DNA from: Burkholderiaceae bacterium
GTDB lineage: Bacteria > Pseudomonadota > Gammaproteobacteria > Burkholderiales > Burkholderiaceae_E
DNA length: 63,519 bases
Assembly (NCBI GenBank): GCA_023954135.1
Contig: JAMLIN010000023.1
Location: forward strand, 1 to 63,519
Direction of reading: 5' to 3'
Under the pieces are notes generated by a model. The model was not told the DNA's origin. It made no database searches and saw only the letters and a program-made list of their open reading frames with translations. Position numbers and translations under genes: made by a program. Shown here one piece after another: positions 50,730 to 60,284 of this stretch. Positions within the stretch are counted from its first letter, which is position 1; each line of letters starts with the position of its first letter.

Positions 50730-50834
50730 GTACGGATTCGCCTTCAACCGCATGACCGCGTTGGGTCGCCTTGCCGTGCAAGCGCACTGTCTGCGGCTCC
50801 CCGCCTTGTCCTGCGGTCGAATCCGAATCCGCAA
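50730..50834 (-). repeat. 105-bp element B, copy 2, in the rpsK-rpsD spacer
   Basis: Same length and ends as the copy at 12141-12245 but in opposite orientation. The terminal inverted repeats, 50730-50752 and 50812-50834, have about five mismatches, more than in copy 1, so this copy is older or less constrained. Shared inner blocks include AACGCGGTCATGCGGT and TTCGACCGCAGG. Confidence 0.82.
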
Positions 50835-50899
50835 TTGCCCGGAAATGCCAATACCCGCCCGAAGGCGGGCCGGGGCGCCGGGCAGCACCCCATTGCTCA

Positions 50900-51058
50900 G
50901 AACCTGTGAATGAATCGGACGCGCCCGAGCGGTGCGCCAGGGCGGTTCCGATCAAGGCGCAAAGCGCAGCCATGTCGGGTGACATGGCGAGCATTTGCAA
51001 CGATGAGCGGGGCCGCCATGGCGTGACGAGCGGGTGTGGCTGGTTCGTTCACAGGTTC
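50900..51058 (-). repeat. Element A, long copy, directly after the rpsK stop
   Basis: On the minus strand it begins GAACCTGTGAACGAACC right after the TGA of rpsK and ends GATTCATTCACAGGTTC followed by TGA, 159 bp in all. TCA/TCA (TGA on the gene strand) at 51059-51061 and 50897-50899 may be a 3-bp target duplication. The short copy in the ccoN-ccoO spacer has the same ends, orientation and stop-codon position. Confidence 0.85.
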
Positions 51059-51457
51059 TCAGATGCGGCGTTTCTTCGGCGGACGGCAGCCGTTGTGCGG
51101 AATCGGCGTCACGTCCGAGATCGACAGGATCTTGATTCCCAGCGCGTTGAGCGCCCGCACCGAGGACTCGCGCCCCGGGCCCGGGCCCTTGATCTGCACT
51201 TCGAGGTTCTTGATCCCGCAGTCCTGCGCCACGCGGCCGGCGGCATCGGCCGCGACCTGCGCCGCGAACGGCGTCGACTTGCGCGATCCCTTGAACCCCG
51301 CGCCACCGGAGGTCGCCCAGGCCAGCGCGTTGCCCTGACGGTCGGTGATCGTGATGATCGTGTTGTTGAACGACGCGTGAACGTGCGCGATGCCGTCCGA
51401 GACGTTCTTCTTGACCTTCTTGCGGACGCGCTGGGCGCCCTGCGAACCACGTGCCAT
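51059..51457 (-). CDS. rpsK: 30S ribosomal protein S11
   Basis: S11 sits on the 30S platform near the mRNA exit. The 132-residue product has [40 protein letters not shown] and the end [10 protein letters not shown], all typical. It lies 15 bp after rpsM. Its TGA stop abuts the inserted element A. Confidence 0.98.
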   Translation of the reverse strand: MARGSQGAQRVRKKVKKNVSDGIAHVHASFNNTIITITDRQGNALAWATSGGAGFKGSRKSTPFAAQVAADAAGRVAQDCGIKNLEVQIKGPGPGRESSVRALNALGIKILSISDVTPIPHNGCRPPKKRRI

Positions 51458-51472
51458 TACTGGTTTCTCCGC

Positions 51473-51838
51473 TTATTTCTTCAGTGCCACGCCGGCGCGA
51501 CGCGGCCCCTTGCGGGTACGCGCGTTGGTGCGGGTACGCTGGCCGCGCGCCGGCAAGCCGCGCCGATGGCGCATGCCGCGATAGCAGCCCAGGTCCATCA
51601 GGCGCTTGATCGACATCGACACCTCGCGCCGCAGGTCGCCCTCGACGGTGAACTTGGCGATGCCGTCGCGCAGCCGCTCGAGTTCCGCGTCGTTGAGATC
51701 CTTGATCTTCTTCTCGAACGGAACCCCCGCCGCGACACAGATCGCGCGGGCGCGGGTGCGGCCGATGCCATAGATCGCAGTCAGGCCGATCTCGGCGTGC
51801 TGACGGTCGGGAATGTTGATGCCCGCAATACGTGCCAT
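51473..51838 (-). CDS. rpsM: 30S ribosomal protein S13
   Basis: S13 bridges the 30S head to the 50S subunit. The 121-residue product starts [21 protein letters not shown]-type sequence and ends with the basic [17 protein letters not shown] motif. It lies 28 bp after rpmJ and begins the classical alpha group. Confidence 0.98.
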   Translation of the reverse strand: MARIAGINIPDRQHAEIGLTAIYGIGRTRARAICVAAGVPFEKKIKDLNDAELERLRDGIAKFTVEGDLRREVSMSIKRLMDLGCYRGMRHRRGLPARGQRTRTNARTRKGPRRAGVALKK

Positions 51839-51866
51839 TGCTCGTCCTCTGATACGTCCGTATGCC

Positions 51867-51980
51867 TCAACCCTGGCGCTGCTTGTGGCGCGGGTCGCTG
51901 CAGATCACGCGAACGACCCCGTTGCGCTTGATGATCCTGCAGTGGCGGCAAAGCTTCTTGACCGATGCCATTACTTTCAT
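51867..51980 (-). CDS. rpmJ: 50S ribosomal protein L36
   Basis: L36 is the smallest ribosomal protein. The 37-residue product [14 protein letters not shown]... continues [13 protein letters not shown] and [10 protein letters not shown]. The three cysteines and the histidine form the zinc ribbon, so this is the zinc-binding type. It lies between secY and rpsM. Many Burkholderiales carry infA just upstream of it, but here the 89-bp gap to secY is too short for infA. Confidence 0.95.
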   Translation of the reverse strand: MKVMASVKKLCRHCRIIKRNGVVRVICSDPRHKQRQG

Positions 51981-52069
51981 GATTTACCTCGACTCAACCT
52001 GTCCTGGAGCACCGCGATGCCGGCGGCGGCCGGCCTCCGCCACGCTTTCCGGCATCCGTACGCCTTGCC

Positions 52070-53404
52070 TCAACTGCTGCCGAATCCCTTTGCATTCGCC
52101 TTGCGCATCAGGCTCTCGTACTGGTGCGACATCATGTAGGCCTGCACCTGCGCCATGAAATCCATTGCGACGACCACGATGATCAGGAGCGAGGTGCCGC
52201 CGAAATAGAAGGGCACGTTCCACTCGAGGATCATGAACTCGGGCAGCAGGCACACCGCGGTGATGTAGATCGCCCCCGCCAGGGTCAGCCGCATCAGGAT
52301 CTTGTCGATGTAGCGCGCGGTCTGGTCGCCCGGCCGGATCCCCGGCACGAAGGCCCCGCTCTTCTTCAGGTTGTCGGCGGTCTCGCGGCTGTTGAAGACC
52401 AGCGCCGTGTAGAAGAAGCAGAAGAAGATGATCGCCAGAGCGTACATCAGGATGTAGACCGGCTGGCCCGGCGACAGCATCGCCGCGGCGTCGCGCAGCC
52501 AGTTGACCACGATGTTGTCGCTGTCGCCGGTCGTGAACCACTGGGCGATCGTCGCCGGGAACAGGATGATCGACGAGGCGAAGATCGGCGGGATCACGCC
52601 CGACATGTTCAGCTTCAGGGGCAGGTGCGAGGTCTGCCCGCCGTAGATGCGGTTACCCACCTGGCGTTTCGCGTAGTTGACCGTGATCTTGCGCTGCCCC
52701 CGCTCCACGAATACGCAGAAGGCGGTCACCAGCACCACCAGGACGACGATGATCAGCGCGACGAAGCTGCTGAGCGATCCGGTGCGCACGAGCTCGCCCA
52801 TGCCGCCGATCGCGCTCGGCAGGCCGGCGACGATGCCTGCGAAGATGATGATCGAGATCCCGTTGCCCAGGCCGCGCTCGGTGACCTGCTCGCCGAGCCA
52901 CATCAGGAACATCGAGCCGGTGACCAGGGACACCACGGTCATGAAGCGGAACATCAGGCCGGGATCGAGCACCAGGCCCGGCTGGGACTCGAGCGCCACC
53001 GAGATGCCGATCGCCTGGAAGGTCGACAGGGCCAGGGTGAAGTACCGGGTGTACTTCGTGATCTGCCGGCGTCCGGCCTCGCCTTCCTTCTTGAGCGCTT
53101 CGAGCCGCGGCACCACCACGGTGAGCAGCTGCATGATGATCGATGCCGAGATGTACGGCATGATCCCGAGCGCGAAGATCGAGAAGCGCTCCAGGGCACC
53201 GCCCGAGAACATGTTGAACATCCCGAGCACCCCGCCCTGCTGGCTCTGGAAGAGCTTGGCGAGCTCGCCCGGGTCGATGCCCGGGACGGGGATGTGGGTG
53301 CCGAGGCGATAAACGACGAGCGCGAGCGCCAGGAACACGAGCCGGCGACGCAGGTCGCCCGACTTGCTGGCGGTTGCGAGAGCCGATGCAGGTTTCGTCG
53401 CCAC
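52070..53404 (-). CDS. secY: Protein translocase subunit SecY
   Basis: SecY forms the protein-conducting channel of the inner membrane. The 444-residue product has ten hydrophobic helices, beginning [24 protein letters not shown]. The plug region lies after it, and the loop [21 protein letters not shown] is conserved. It follows rplO by 22 bp at the end of the spc group. Confidence 0.98.
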   Translation of the reverse strand: MATKPASALATASKSGDLRRRLVFLALALVVYRLGTHIPVPGIDPGELAKLFQSQQGGVLGMFNMFSGGALERFSIFALGIMPYISASIIMQLLTVVVPRLEALKKEGEAGRRQITKYTRYFTLALSTFQAIGISVALESQPGLVLDPGLMFRFMTVVSLVTGSMFLMWLGEQVTERGLGNGISIIIFAGIVAGLPSAIGGMGELVRTGSLSSFVALIIVVLVVLVTAFCVFVERGQRKITVNYAKRQVGNRIYGGQTSHLPLKLNMSGVIPPIFASSIILFPATIAQWFTTGDSDNIVVNWLRDAAAMLSPGQPVYILMYALAIIFFCFFYTALVFNSRETADNLKKSGAFVPGIRPGDQTARYIDKILMRLTLAGAIYITAVCLLPEFMILEWNVPFYFGGTSLLIIVVVAMDFMAQVQAYMMSHQYESLMRKANAKGFGSS

Positions 53405-53426
53405 GGATTGCCTTCGATCCTTGGTT

Positions 53427-53858
53427 TCAGTCCAGCTTGCCGCCGGCGGCCTCGATGGCCGCGCGCGCGCCCTTGGTCGCCGCGACGCCCTTGAGGTTCA
53501 GCGCCCGGTCGACGGTGCCCGAGAGGATCAGCTTGGCGGCCTTGGCCAGTTGCGGCACGATGCCGGCCTGCTTGAGCACGAGCAGGTCGATCTCGGTGGC
53601 CTGGACCTTGGCGAGCTCGCTCAGGCGCACCTCGGCCGTGTCGGCCGCGGTGCGCGAGGTGAAGCCGCGCTTGGGCAGGCGCCGGTGCATCGGCATCTGG
53701 CCGCCCTCGAAGCCGACCTTGTGAAATCCGCCGGCACGCGATTTCTGGCCCTTGTGGCCCCGCGTGGCGGTCTTGCCCATGCCGGAGCCGATGCCGCGGC
53801 CGACCCGCTTGGCCGGGTTCCTGGCGCCGGCCGCCGGCTTCAGGTTGTTCAGTCGCAT
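53427..53858 (-). CDS. rplO: 50S ribosomal protein L15
   Basis: L15 helps late 50S assembly. The 143-residue product starts [21 protein letters not shown] and has the glycine-rich [20 protein letters not shown], a clear L15 signature. It lies 17 bp after rpmD and before secY. Confidence 0.98.
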   Translation of the reverse strand: MRLNNLKPAAGARNPAKRVGRGIGSGMGKTATRGHKGQKSRAGGFHKVGFEGGQMPMHRRLPKRGFTSRTAADTAEVRLSELAKVQATEIDLLVLKQAGIVPQLAKAAKLILSGTVDRALNLKGVAATKGARAAIEAAGGKLD

Positions 53859-53875
53859 AGCAGTTCCTTGATTCC

Positions 53876-54055
53876 TCAGCCCACGCGAACGAGGTAGGAC
53901 ACGGTATTGATCATGCCGCGCACCGCAGGGGTGTCCTCGAGTTCCCGGGTCTGGTTGATCTTCTTCAGCCCCAGGCCCAGCACCGTCGCGCGATGGTTGG
54001 CCTTGGTGCCAATCGGGCTCCTGACCAGGGTGACTTTCAGCGTCTTCTTGCTCAT
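53876..54055 (-). CDS. rpmD: 50S ribosomal protein L30
   Basis: The 59-residue product starts [16 protein letters not shown] and continues [15 protein letters not shown], ending [15 protein letters not shown], which is the L30 fold. It is too short to stand out without context. It lies between rpsE and rplO, its normal place. Confidence 0.96.
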   Translation of the reverse strand: MSKKTLKVTLVRSPIGTKANHRATVLGLGLKKINQTRELEDTPAVRGMINTVSYLVRVG

Positions 54056-54111
54056 GACTTCTCTCTGCTCGATTGCCGCCGGGCCGGCCGGAGCCGCCCG
54101 CCTGCCGGCAC

Positions 54112-54630
54112 TCAGCCGAGGATCTCCTCGACGGACTTGCCGCGCTTGGCCGCGATCTCGGCCGGGGTGTTCACCTGGCTGAGGGCGTTCAGGGTGGCCC
54201 GGACGATGTTGTACGGATTGCTCGAGCCGTGGCTCTTGGCAACCACGCTGGACACGCCCATGACCTCGAAGACGGCGCGCATCGGGCCGCCCGCGATGAT
54301 GCCGGTGCCCTCGGGCGCCGGCGCGACGAAGACCTCGGCGGCGCCGTGGCGGCCGACCACACGGTGGTGGACGGTGCCGTTGCGCAACGGGACCTTGATC
54401 ATCTTGCGGCGGGCCTCGTCCATCGCCTTCTGCACCGCAACCGGTACTTCGCGCGACTTGCCCTTGCCCATGCCGATGCGGCCATCGCCGTCACCGACCA
54501 CGGTCAGCGCGGCGAAGCCGAGCACCCGGCCGCCCTTGACGACCTTCGTGACGCGGTTGACGCCGATCATCTTCTCGCGAAGGCCGTCGTCGCGTTCCTC
54601 GCTGCCCACTCGTGCTTGAATTTTAGCCAT
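54112..54630 (-). CDS. rpsE: 30S ribosomal protein S5
   Basis: S5 lies at the mRNA entry and affects decoding fidelity. The 172-residue product has [41 protein letters not shown] and [16 protein letters not shown], all typical. It follows rplR by 23 bp. Confidence 0.98.
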   Translation of the reverse strand: MAKIQARVGSEERDDGLREKMIGVNRVTKVVKGGRVLGFAALTVVGDGDGRIGMGKGKSREVPVAVQKAMDEARRKMIKVPLRNGTVHHRVVGRHGAAEVFVAPAPEGTGIIAGGPMRAVFEVMGVSSVVAKSHGSSNPYNIVRATLNALSQVNTPAEIAAKRGKSVEEILG

Positions 54631-54653
54631 GACTCAATCCTGTTCCGGCCGGC

Positions 54654-55019
54654 TCAGAACTTCAGGCCGGCTTCGCGGGCCGCTTCGGCCAGCGCTTTCA
54701 CCCGGCCGTGGTAGCGGTAGCCCGAGCGGTCGAATGCAACGTTCTCGATGCCGGCCTGCAGCGCCTTCTCGGCGATCCGCTGGCCGACCAGCTTCGCGGC
54801 GTCCGTATTGCCTCCGCGGCCGTGGCCGCCGGTGAGCTTCGAGCCGATGTCGGCCTCGGCGGTCGAGGCCGAGACCAGTACCTGCGCGCCGTCGAAGCTG
54901 AAGATGCTCGCGTAGATGTGCGCGTTCGAACGAAATACCGACAGGCGGTTCGTGCGCAGCTCGCGGGCCTTGAGGCGCGTTTGGCGGGCACGACGCAGGC
55001 GGGTTTGCTTCTTGTCCAT
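54654..55019 (-). CDS. rplR: 50S ribosomal protein L18
   Basis: L18 binds 5S rRNA. The 121-residue product starts [20 protein letters not shown] and has [17 protein letters not shown] and the end [20 protein letters not shown], typical of L18. It lies 30 bp after rplF. Confidence 0.98.
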   Translation of the reverse strand: MDKKQTRLRRARQTRLKARELRTNRLSVFRSNAHIYASIFSFDGAQVLVSASTAEADIGSKLTGGHGRGGNTDAAKLVGQRIAEKALQAGIENVAFDRSGYRYHGRVKALAEAAREAGLKF

Positions 55020-55049
55020 CGTCGAATGTCCTGTGCTTGCGTTGGGCCG

Positions 55050-55583
55050 TTACTTCTTCTTGGTTTCCTTGAGCGCGACGTGCTCGCCGGCGTAGCGGAC
55101 CCCTTTACCCTTGTACGGCTCGGGCGGACGATAGGCGCGCACTTCGGCCGCCACCTGTCCGACCACCTGCTTGTCGGCCCCCCGGATCACGATCTCGGTC
55201 TGGGTCGGGCATTCCGCCTTCACGCCGTCGGGCAGCTTGTGCACCACCGGATGGGAGAAGCCGAGCGACAGGTTCAGGCTCTGCCCCTGGGCCTGGGCCC
55301 GGTAGCCGACGCCGACCAGCGAAAGCCGACGCTCGAAGCCGGTCGACACGCCGTGGACCATGTTGGCGATCAGGGCGCGGAAGGTACCGCTCATGGCGTT
55401 GGCCTCGCGCGATTCGCCGACGGGGCTCACCCGCAGCTCGCCGTCTTCCTGCTCGAGGCTGACCAGGGGGTTGATCCGCTGCACGAGCGAGCCCTGCGGC
55501 CCCTTGATCGACAGCTCGTCCTGGGCCAGCTTGATCTCGACGCCCTTGGGCACCGGGATCGGCATGCGTCCGATTCGGGACAT
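55050..55583 (-). CDS. rplF: 50S ribosomal protein L6
   Basis: L6 lies near the factor-binding site. The 177-residue product starts [19 protein letters not shown] and ends with [20 protein letters not shown], the L6 signature. An in-frame start 20 codons upstream lies in rpsH-flanking DNA and is rejected. It follows rpsH by 10 bp. Confidence 0.98.
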   Translation of the reverse strand: MSRIGRMPIPVPKGVEIKLAQDELSIKGPQGSLVQRINPLVSLEQEDGELRVSPVGESREANAMSGTFRALIANMVHGVSTGFERRLSLVGVGYRAQAQGQSLNLSLGFSHPVVHKLPDGVKAECPTQTEIVIRGADKQVVGQVAAEVRAYRPPEPYKGKGVRYAGEHVALKETKKK

Positions 55584-55593
55584 CTCGAACTCC

Positions 55594-55989
55594 TTAGGAC
55601 ACGTAGCCGATGACTTCGCCGCCGACGCCGGTGGCGCGGGCATGGCGATCGGTCATCACGCCTCGCGAGGTCGTGACGATCGCCACCCCCAGGCCGTCCA
55701 TGACCTTGGGCAGGGCGTCGCGACCCCGGTAGATGCGCAGGCCGGGGCGCGAGATGCGCTCGAGGCGCTCGATCACCGGCCGACCTGCGTAATAGCGCAG
55801 CTGCACTTCGAGCTCGCTCTTGGGACCGTTCGTCCTGACCTCGAAGCCGTCGATATAGCCTTCGTCCTTGAGGACCTTGGCGATCGCGACTTTGAGTTTC
55901 GACGACGGCATCGACACCGACATTTTCTCGACGCGCTGTGCGTTGCGAATGCGCGTGAACATGTCGGCGATGGGGTCGCTCATGCTCAT
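55594..55989 (-). CDS. rpsH: 30S ribosomal protein S8
   Basis: S8 binds the central domain of 16S rRNA and, in enterobacteria, represses the spc operon. The 131-residue product starts [20 protein letters not shown] and ends [19 protein letters not shown]. It lies 13 bp after rpsN. Confidence 0.98.
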   Translation of the reverse strand: MSMSDPIADMFTRIRNAQRVEKMSVSMPSSKLKVAIAKVLKDEGYIDGFEVRTNGPKSELEVQLRYYAGRPVIERLERISRPGLRIYRGRDALPKVMDGLGVAIVTTSRGVMTDRHARATGVGGEVIGYVS

Positions 55990-56002
55990 CGTTGGTTCCT
56001 TC

Positions 56003-56308
56003 CTACCAGCTCGCCTTGATCACGCCAGGAATCTCGCCATTCATGGCGGCCTGACGCAGCTTGTTACGACCGAGGCCGAATTTGCGATAGACACCGCGCG
56101 GACGGCCGGTGAGTTCGCAGCGAGTGCGCATCCGCGAGGGGCTCGCGTCGCGGGGCAGCGCCTGCAGGGCAAGACGCGCCTGGAAACGCTCTTCGTCGGA
56201 TTTCGACTGGTCGTCGATGATCGCCTTGAGGGCGGCGCGCTTGGCGGCAAACTTCTTCACCGTCTTGGCGCGCTTCATCTCGCGATTGATCAGGGAGAGC
56301 TTCGCCAC
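56003..56308 (-). CDS. rpsN: 30S ribosomal protein S14
   Basis: The 101-residue product is the long, zinc-free (C-minus) S14 type: [20 protein letters not shown], RNRCxx replaced by [19 protein letters not shown], and the end IPGVIKASW. It lies nine bp after rplE, the usual place in the spc group. Confidence 0.98.
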   Translation of the reverse strand: MAKLSLINREMKRAKTVKKFAAKRAALKAIIDDQSKSDEERFQARLALQALPRDASPSRMRTRCELTGRPRGVYRKFGLGRNKLRQAAMNGEIPGVIKASW

Positions 56309-56317
56309 TTGTTCACC

Positions 56318-56857
56318 TCAGTTGCGGAACGGGAAGTTGAAGGCCGCCAGCAATGCCTTGGCTTCCTCGTCGGTCTTGGCCGTCGTCGTGATGCTGATGT
56401 TCAGCCCTCGCACGGCGTCGACCTTGTCGTACTCGATCTCGGGGAAGATGATCTGTTCCTTCACGCCGATGTTGTAGTTGCCACGACCGTCGAAAGACCG
56501 GCCGGACACGCCGCGGAAGTCGCGCACCCGCGGAAAGGCGATCGTGACCAGGCGATCGAGGAACTCGTACATGCGCTCGCCGCGCAGGGTCACCATGCAC
56601 CCGATCGGATAGCCTTCGCGGATCTTGAAACCCGCGATCGCCTTGCGCGCCTTGGTCACGACCGGTTTCTGGCCGGCGATGCGGGTCATGTCGCCGATCG
56701 CGTTCTCGAGCACCTTCTTGTCGGCCACGGCCTCGCCCACGCCCATGTTCAGGGTGATCTTCTCGATCCGGGGGGCCTGCATGATCGACTTGTACCCGAA
56801 CTGCTTGACCAGTGCGGGAACGATCTCTTCGCGATAACGTTGCTGGAAGCGAGCCAT
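56318..56857 (-). CDS. rplE: 50S ribosomal protein L5
   Basis: L5 binds 5S rRNA and the P-site tRNA. The second of two adjacent ATG codons (56857) is used because GAGG is then correctly spaced; this gives 179 residues, the family length. Motifs include [18 protein letters not shown] and [14 protein letters not shown]. It follows rplX by 59 bp. Confidence 0.97.
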   Translation of the reverse strand: MARFQQRYREEIVPALVKQFGYKSIMQAPRIEKITLNMGVGEAVADKKVLENAIGDMTRIAGQKPVVTKARKAIAGFKIREGYPIGCMVTLRGERMYEFLDRLVTIAFPRVRDFRGVSGRSFDGRGNYNIGVKEQIIFPEIEYDKVDAVRGLNISITTTAKTDEEAKALLAAFNFPFRN

Positions 56858-56916
56858 CATTTCCTCTCGAACCCTCGTTGGCGCCTTGCGCCACGGCAGG
56901 GTTTCGGTGTTCTCGA

Positions 56917-57234
56917 TCAGGCCTTGACCTGTTCGCCGTTGGACTTGAAGAACCGCACCTTGGTGCCGTCCTGGAGCGTCCGGATGCCGACACGGTCGCC
57001 CTTGCCGGTAGCCGGGTTGAAGAGCATGACGTTCGACTGGTCGATCGGCATCGTCTTGTCGGTCACGCCGCCGGTCTCGCCCTTCATCGGGTTCGGCCGC
57101 TGGTGCTTCTTGACCATGTTGATGCCCTCGACGAGCAGGTGCCCCGGTCCGACGCGATTCAGGACCGTGCCGCGCTTGCCCTTGTCGCGACCTGCGATGA
57201 CGACGACGTCGTCGCCCTGGCGAATCTTCTGCAT
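56917..57234 (-). CDS. rplX: 50S ribosomal protein L24
   Basis: L24 starts 50S assembly. The 105-residue product has the KOW motif [19 protein letters not shown] at its start and [14 protein letters not shown] in the middle. It lies ten bp after rplN and should be cotranscribed with it. Confidence 0.98.
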   Translation of the reverse strand: MQKIRQGDDVVVIAGRDKGKRGTVLNRVGPGHLLVEGINMVKKHQRPNPMKGETGGVTDKTMPIDQSNVMLFNPATGKGDRVGIRTLQDGTKVRFFKSNGEQVKA

Positions 57235-57244
57235 CGCGATTACC

Positions 57245-57613
57245 TCAAAGGACTTCGGGCGCGAGCGACACGATCTTCATGAACTTCTCGGTCCGCAGCT
57301 CGCGGGTCACCGGTCCGAAGATGCGCGTGCCGATCGGCTCGAGCTTGGTGTTGAGCAGCACGGCGGCATTGCCGTCGAAGCGGATCAGCGAGCCGTCGGG
57401 CCGACGCACGCCCTTGGCGGTGCGCACCACGACGGCGTTGTAGATCTCGCCCTTCTTGACCCGGCCGCGCGGCTGGGCTTCCTTGACGCTCACCTTGATG
57501 ATGTCGCCGATGCCCGCGTAGCGCCGCTTGGAGCCGCCAAGTACCTTGATACACATGACTGAACGCGCGCCGGTGTTGTCGGCGACGCCCAGCGTCGACT
57601 GCATCTGAATCAT
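57245..57613 (-). CDS. rplN: 50S ribosomal protein L14
   Basis: L14 lies at the subunit interface. The 122-residue product starts [20 protein letters not shown]-type sequence and has [18 protein letters not shown] and the end [14 protein letters not shown], all typical. It is the first gene after a 258-bp leader with its own promoter, so the spc group is probably a separate transcription unit. Confidence 0.98.
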   Translation of the reverse strand: MIQMQSTLGVADNTGARSVMCIKVLGGSKRRYAGIGDIIKVSVKEAQPRGRVKKGEIYNAVVVRTAKGVRRPDGSLIRFDGNAAVLLNTKLEPIGTRIFGPVTRELRTEKFMKIVSLAPEVL

Positions 57614-57823
57614 GATTTGTACGCCCCAACTTGTCCCGCTGGCCCCATGCCTGGCACCCGGTCCGGCCGACCACTACTGGTCGGCCTTGCCTTCGCGCCC
57701 GGCCGCGACATGCTGCTGCAGCGGTCAGTCTTGGTCCCGTAGTTCGGGTGAAATTCGATCGGTGACACTGCTTGCCCCGTCTCCGGGGCAATCGCCCTGC
57801 CCCATCCAAGGGGCAAGCCGATG
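57614..57823 (-). promoter_or_regulatory. Structured leader of rplN
   Basis: This is the minus-strand 5' region from the likely start (about 57816) to the rplN ATG. It contains tandem hairpins TTGCCCC...GGGGCA and TTGCCCC...GGGGCAA, and close to the gene a hairpin GGCCGACCA-GTAG-TGGTCGGCC (about 57673-57694). About 200 nt is long for this tightly packed region. Autogenous control by a ribosomal protein is possible but not shown. Confidence 0.6.
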
Positions 57824-57853
57824 ATTATAGCCGCCCGCACCAGGCGAGCGCAA
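57824..57853 (-). promoter_or_regulatory. Likely promoter of the rplN (spc) transcription unit
   Basis: On the minus strand TTGCGC (57848-57853) and a perfect TATAAT (57824-57829) are 18 bp apart, in the gap between rpsQ and rplN. A start near 57816 is expected. Confidence 0.7.
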
Positions 57854-57871
57854 GACCTAGTGCCTGATACG

Positions 57872-58153
57872 TCAGACCTTGGCGTGGGTCAACACCCGCG
57901 TCACGATCCAGGACTTGGTCTTCGAGATGGGCCGCGATTCGCGGATCTCGACGGTATCGCCCTCGTTGCACGGCTCCTCGATGTGCGCGTGGTACTTCTT
58001 GGAGCGCACCATGTACTTGCCGTAGATCGGGTGCTTGACCTTGCGCTCGACCAGCACGGTCACCGTCTTCTGCATCTTGTTGCTGACCACGCGCCCGGCG
58101 AGGGTGCGCGGGAAGGACTCCCGGGTGGCTTCGGTGTTCGCTTCGGCGTTCAT
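57872..58153 (-). CDS. rpsQ: 30S ribosomal protein S17
   Basis: The 93-residue product has [38 protein letters not shown] and [18 protein letters not shown], the S17 signature. It has a short extra N-terminus ([13 protein letters not shown]). It overlaps rpmC by four bases and ends the S10 group; the spc group starts 258 bp further on. Confidence 0.98.
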   Translation of the reverse strand: MNAEANTEATRESFPRTLAGRVVSNKMQKTVTVLVERKVKHPIYGKYMVRSKKYHAHIEEPCNEGDTVEIRESRPISKTKSWIVTRVLTHAKV

Positions 58154-58344
58154 TTGGCAACCGCCTTTTCCCTGAGCACGGTCCGGACCCGCGCGATGTC
58201 GCGCCGGGTACGGGAGAGCTGGCTCGTATTGTTCAACTGCTGGGTTCCGTGCTGCATGCGCAAGGAGAAATGCGCCTTGAGCAACTCGCCCAGTTCCTTG
58301 TTCAGCGCCTCGACGTCCTTGGCGCGCAGTTCGTTCGCTTTCAT
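58150..58344 (-). CDS. rpmC: 50S ribosomal protein L29
   Basis: The 64-residue two-helix protein [20 protein letters not shown] with [19 protein letters not shown] fits L29, which sits at the tunnel exit and helps recruit signal recognition particle and trigger factor. It lies between rplP and rpsQ as usual. Confidence 0.97.
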   Translation of the reverse strand: MKANELRAKDVEALNKELGELLKAHFSLRMQHGTQQLNNTSQLSRTRRDIARVRTVLREKAVAK

Positions 58345-58369
58345 CTGGACCTCTTGTCGACCGGCGGGA

Positions 58370-58789
58370 TCAGCCCGAGACGGTCATGCGCGATACAACG
58401 ACGGTGCGCAGCGGCAGCTTCGCCGCGGCGAGCCGGAAGGCCTCGCGGGCGAGCTCCTCGCTGACTCCGTCCATCTCGTAGAGCACCTTGCCCGGCTGGA
58501 TCTCGGCGACATAGAACTCGGGATTCCCCTTGCCCTTGCCCATCCGGACCTCGGCCGGCTTCTTGGAGATCGGCTTGTCCGGGAAGATCCGGATCCAGAC
58601 CCGGCCGCCGCGCTTGATGTGGCGCGTCATGGCGCGCCGCGCGGCCTCGATCTGGCGGGCGGTCAGGCGACCGCGGCCGATCGACTTCAGCCCGAACTCG
58701 CCGAAGGAGACCTGGGCGCCGCGGGTCGCCAGACCCTTGTTGCGGCCCTTCTGCTCCTTGCGGTACTTGCGTCGTTTGGGTTGCAGCAT
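58370..58789 (-). CDS. rplP: 50S ribosomal protein L16
   Basis: L16 contacts the A-site tRNA. The 139-residue product starts [20 protein letters not shown] and has [20 protein letters not shown] and [20 protein letters not shown], typical of the family. It lies 11 bp after rpsC. Confidence 0.98.
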   Translation of the reverse strand: MLQPKRRKYRKEQKGRNKGLATRGAQVSFGEFGLKSIGRGRLTARQIEAARRAMTRHIKRGGRVWIRIFPDKPISKKPAEVRMGKGKGNPEFYVAEIQPGKVLYEMDGVSEELAREAFRLAAAKLPLRTVVVSRMTVSG

Positions 58790-58800
58790 CTGCTAGCTCC

Positions 58801-59634
58801 TCACTCACCCGAACCGGCCTTCGGCGCGTCGGCCGAGGCCTTGCGAACCCGGCGCTGGCCGGGCCTGGCATCGCCGTCGCCCGCAGCCGCGCCGCCTTCC
58901 GGCTTGCGACCGCCACGGCCTGCCGGCGGACGGGCGAAGCGGCGACCACGCCGGTCCTCGCGCTCGTTGGCCGGGGCTTCCTTCTCGGCAACCGGCGCCT
59001 CGCCGCGGGCGAGCAGGTCGCCCTTGTAGACCCAGACCTTGACGCCGATGATCCCGTAAGTCGTCGCCGCTTCCGAGGTGCCGTACTCGATGTTGGCGCG
59101 CAGGGTATGCAGGGGCACCCGCCCCTCGCGATACCACTCGCGACGCGCGATCTCGGCGCCGTTCAGGCGACCCGAGCTCGCGACCTTGACGCCCTGGGCG
59201 CCCAGGCGCATCGCGTTCTGCATCGCCCGCTTCATGGCGCGGCGGAACATGATGCGACGCTCGAGCTGCTGGGTGATCGAGGCGGCGATCAGCTGCGCGT
59301 CGGTCTCCGGCTTGCGGATCTCCTCGATGTTGACGTGCACCGGCACACCGAGCAGACGCTGCAGGTCGACCTTGAGGCTCTCGATGTCCTCGCCCTTCTT
59401 GCCGATCACCACGCCCGGGCGGGCCGAATAGATCGTGATGCGGGCATTGCGGGCCGGGCGCTCGATCAGCACCTTGCCGACCATCGCGTTCTTCAGCTTG
59501 CGCCGGAGGTACTCGCGGACCCGGAGGTCCTCGTTGAGCATCGCCGGGAACTTCTCGCCCGTGGCGAACCAGCGCGACGACCAGTCACGGGTCACCGGGA
59601 GGCGAAAGCCGATCGGATTGATTTTCTGTCCCAT
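58801..59634 (-). CDS. rpsC: 30S ribosomal protein S3
   Basis: S3 guards the mRNA entry and acts as a helicase. The first 210 or so residues are standard: [12 protein letters not shown], the KH domain with [17 protein letters not shown], and [18 protein letters not shown]. The last 65 residues form a charged, glycine/arginine-rich tail ([20 protein letters not shown]), which makes the protein 277 residues, longer than E. coli S3 (about 233) but common in betaproteobacteria. Confidence 0.98.
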   Translation of the reverse strand: MGQKINPIGFRLPVTRDWSSRWFATGEKFPAMLNEDLRVREYLRRKLKNAMVGKVLIERPARNARITIYSARPGVVIGKKGEDIESLKVDLQRLLGVPVHVNIEEIRKPETDAQLIAASITQQLERRIMFRRAMKRAMQNAMRLGAQGVKVASSGRLNGAEIARREWYREGRVPLHTLRANIEYGTSEAATTYGIIGVKVWVYKGDLLARGEAPVAEKEAPANEREDRRGRRFARPPAGRGGRKPEGGAAAGDGDARPGQRRVRKASADAPKAGSGE

Positions 59635-59653
59635 GGTGTTCCTTGAACGCTGG

Positions 59654-59983
59654 TCAGTTGCCGACTGTCACGTAGATGTGACAGGTCTGCTTCTCGATCT
59701 TGGCGCCACGCCCCTTCGCACGGGCGCGAAAGCGCCGCAGCGATCCGGCCTTCTCGACGTGGATCCGCTTGACCTTGAGCTCGTCGATGTCCGCGCCGTC
59801 GTTGTGCTCGGCGTTGGCGATCGCCGACTCCAGCACCTTCTTGACGATCGCCGAGGACTTCTTGGGCGAGAAGCTCAGGATGTTCAGCGCCCGTTCGACC
59901 GGCTGGCCCCGGACCAGGTCGGCGGCGAGGCGCCCCTTCTGGGCCGACAGCCGCACACCCTTGAGGACTGCTTGGGTTTCCAT
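59654..59983 (-). CDS. rplV: 50S ribosomal protein L22
   Basis: L22 lines the exit tunnel. The 109-residue product starts [19 protein letters not shown] and ends [20 protein letters not shown], typical of L22. It lies 12 bp after rpsS. Confidence 0.98.
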   Translation of the reverse strand: METQAVLKGVRLSAQKGRLAADLVRGQPVERALNILSFSPKKSSAIVKKVLESAIANAEHNDGADIDELKVKRIHVEKAGSLRRFRARAKGRGAKIEKQTCHIYVTVGN

Positions 59984-59995
59984 GACCGGCTCTCC

Positions 59996-60271
59996 TTAGC
60001 GCTTCGACTTCTTGTCGGCAGCGTGTCCCTTGAAGGTGCGGGTCAGCGCGAACTCGCCGAGCTTGTGCCCGACCATGTTCTCGTTGATGAACACCGGAAC
60101 GTGCTGACGGCCGTTGTGGACGGCGATCGTCAGGCCGACGAACTCGGGCAGCACCGTCGAACGCCGCGACCAGGTCTTGATCGGTCGCTTGTCCTTGCCG
60201 GCCACCGCCGCATCGACTTTCTTGATCAGGTGGGCGTCGACGAAAGGCCCTTTCTTGACTGAACGTGCCAT
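59996..60271 (-). CDS. rpsS: 30S ribosomal protein S19
   Basis: The 91-residue product starts [20 protein letters not shown] and has [16 protein letters not shown] and [16 protein letters not shown], the S19 signature. It lies in the 30S head. It follows rplB by 13 bp. Confidence 0.98.
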   Translation of the reverse strand: MARSVKKGPFVDAHLIKKVDAAVAGKDKRPIKTWSRRSTVLPEFVGLTIAVHNGRQHVPVFINENMVGHKLGEFALTRTFKGHAADKKSKR

Positions 60272-60284
60272 TTTTGACTACCCG

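Larger units (their letters stand above)
50634..51058. other. Repeat-filled 425-bp gap between rpsK and rpsD
   Basis: This is the only gap over 300 bp in the window. Read on the minus strand from rpsK it holds element A (50900-51058), then a spacer with CGGCCCGCCTTCGGGCGGG (a stem-loop), then element B (50730-50834), and then about 95 bp to rpsD. Short open frames exist, but they match the repeats and not a family. No convincing promoter was seen for rpsD-rpoA-rplQ. Confidence 0.8.

Noticed and set aside
50671-51000. Short open frames in the rpsK-rpsD gap
   Set aside because: They coincide with repeat elements A and B and match no known protein motif; repeats in two places create similar frames by chance.
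51981-52069. A hidden infA between secY and rpmJ
   Set aside because: The gap is 89 bp, whereas IF-1 needs about 220 bp, and no IF-1 motif is present.
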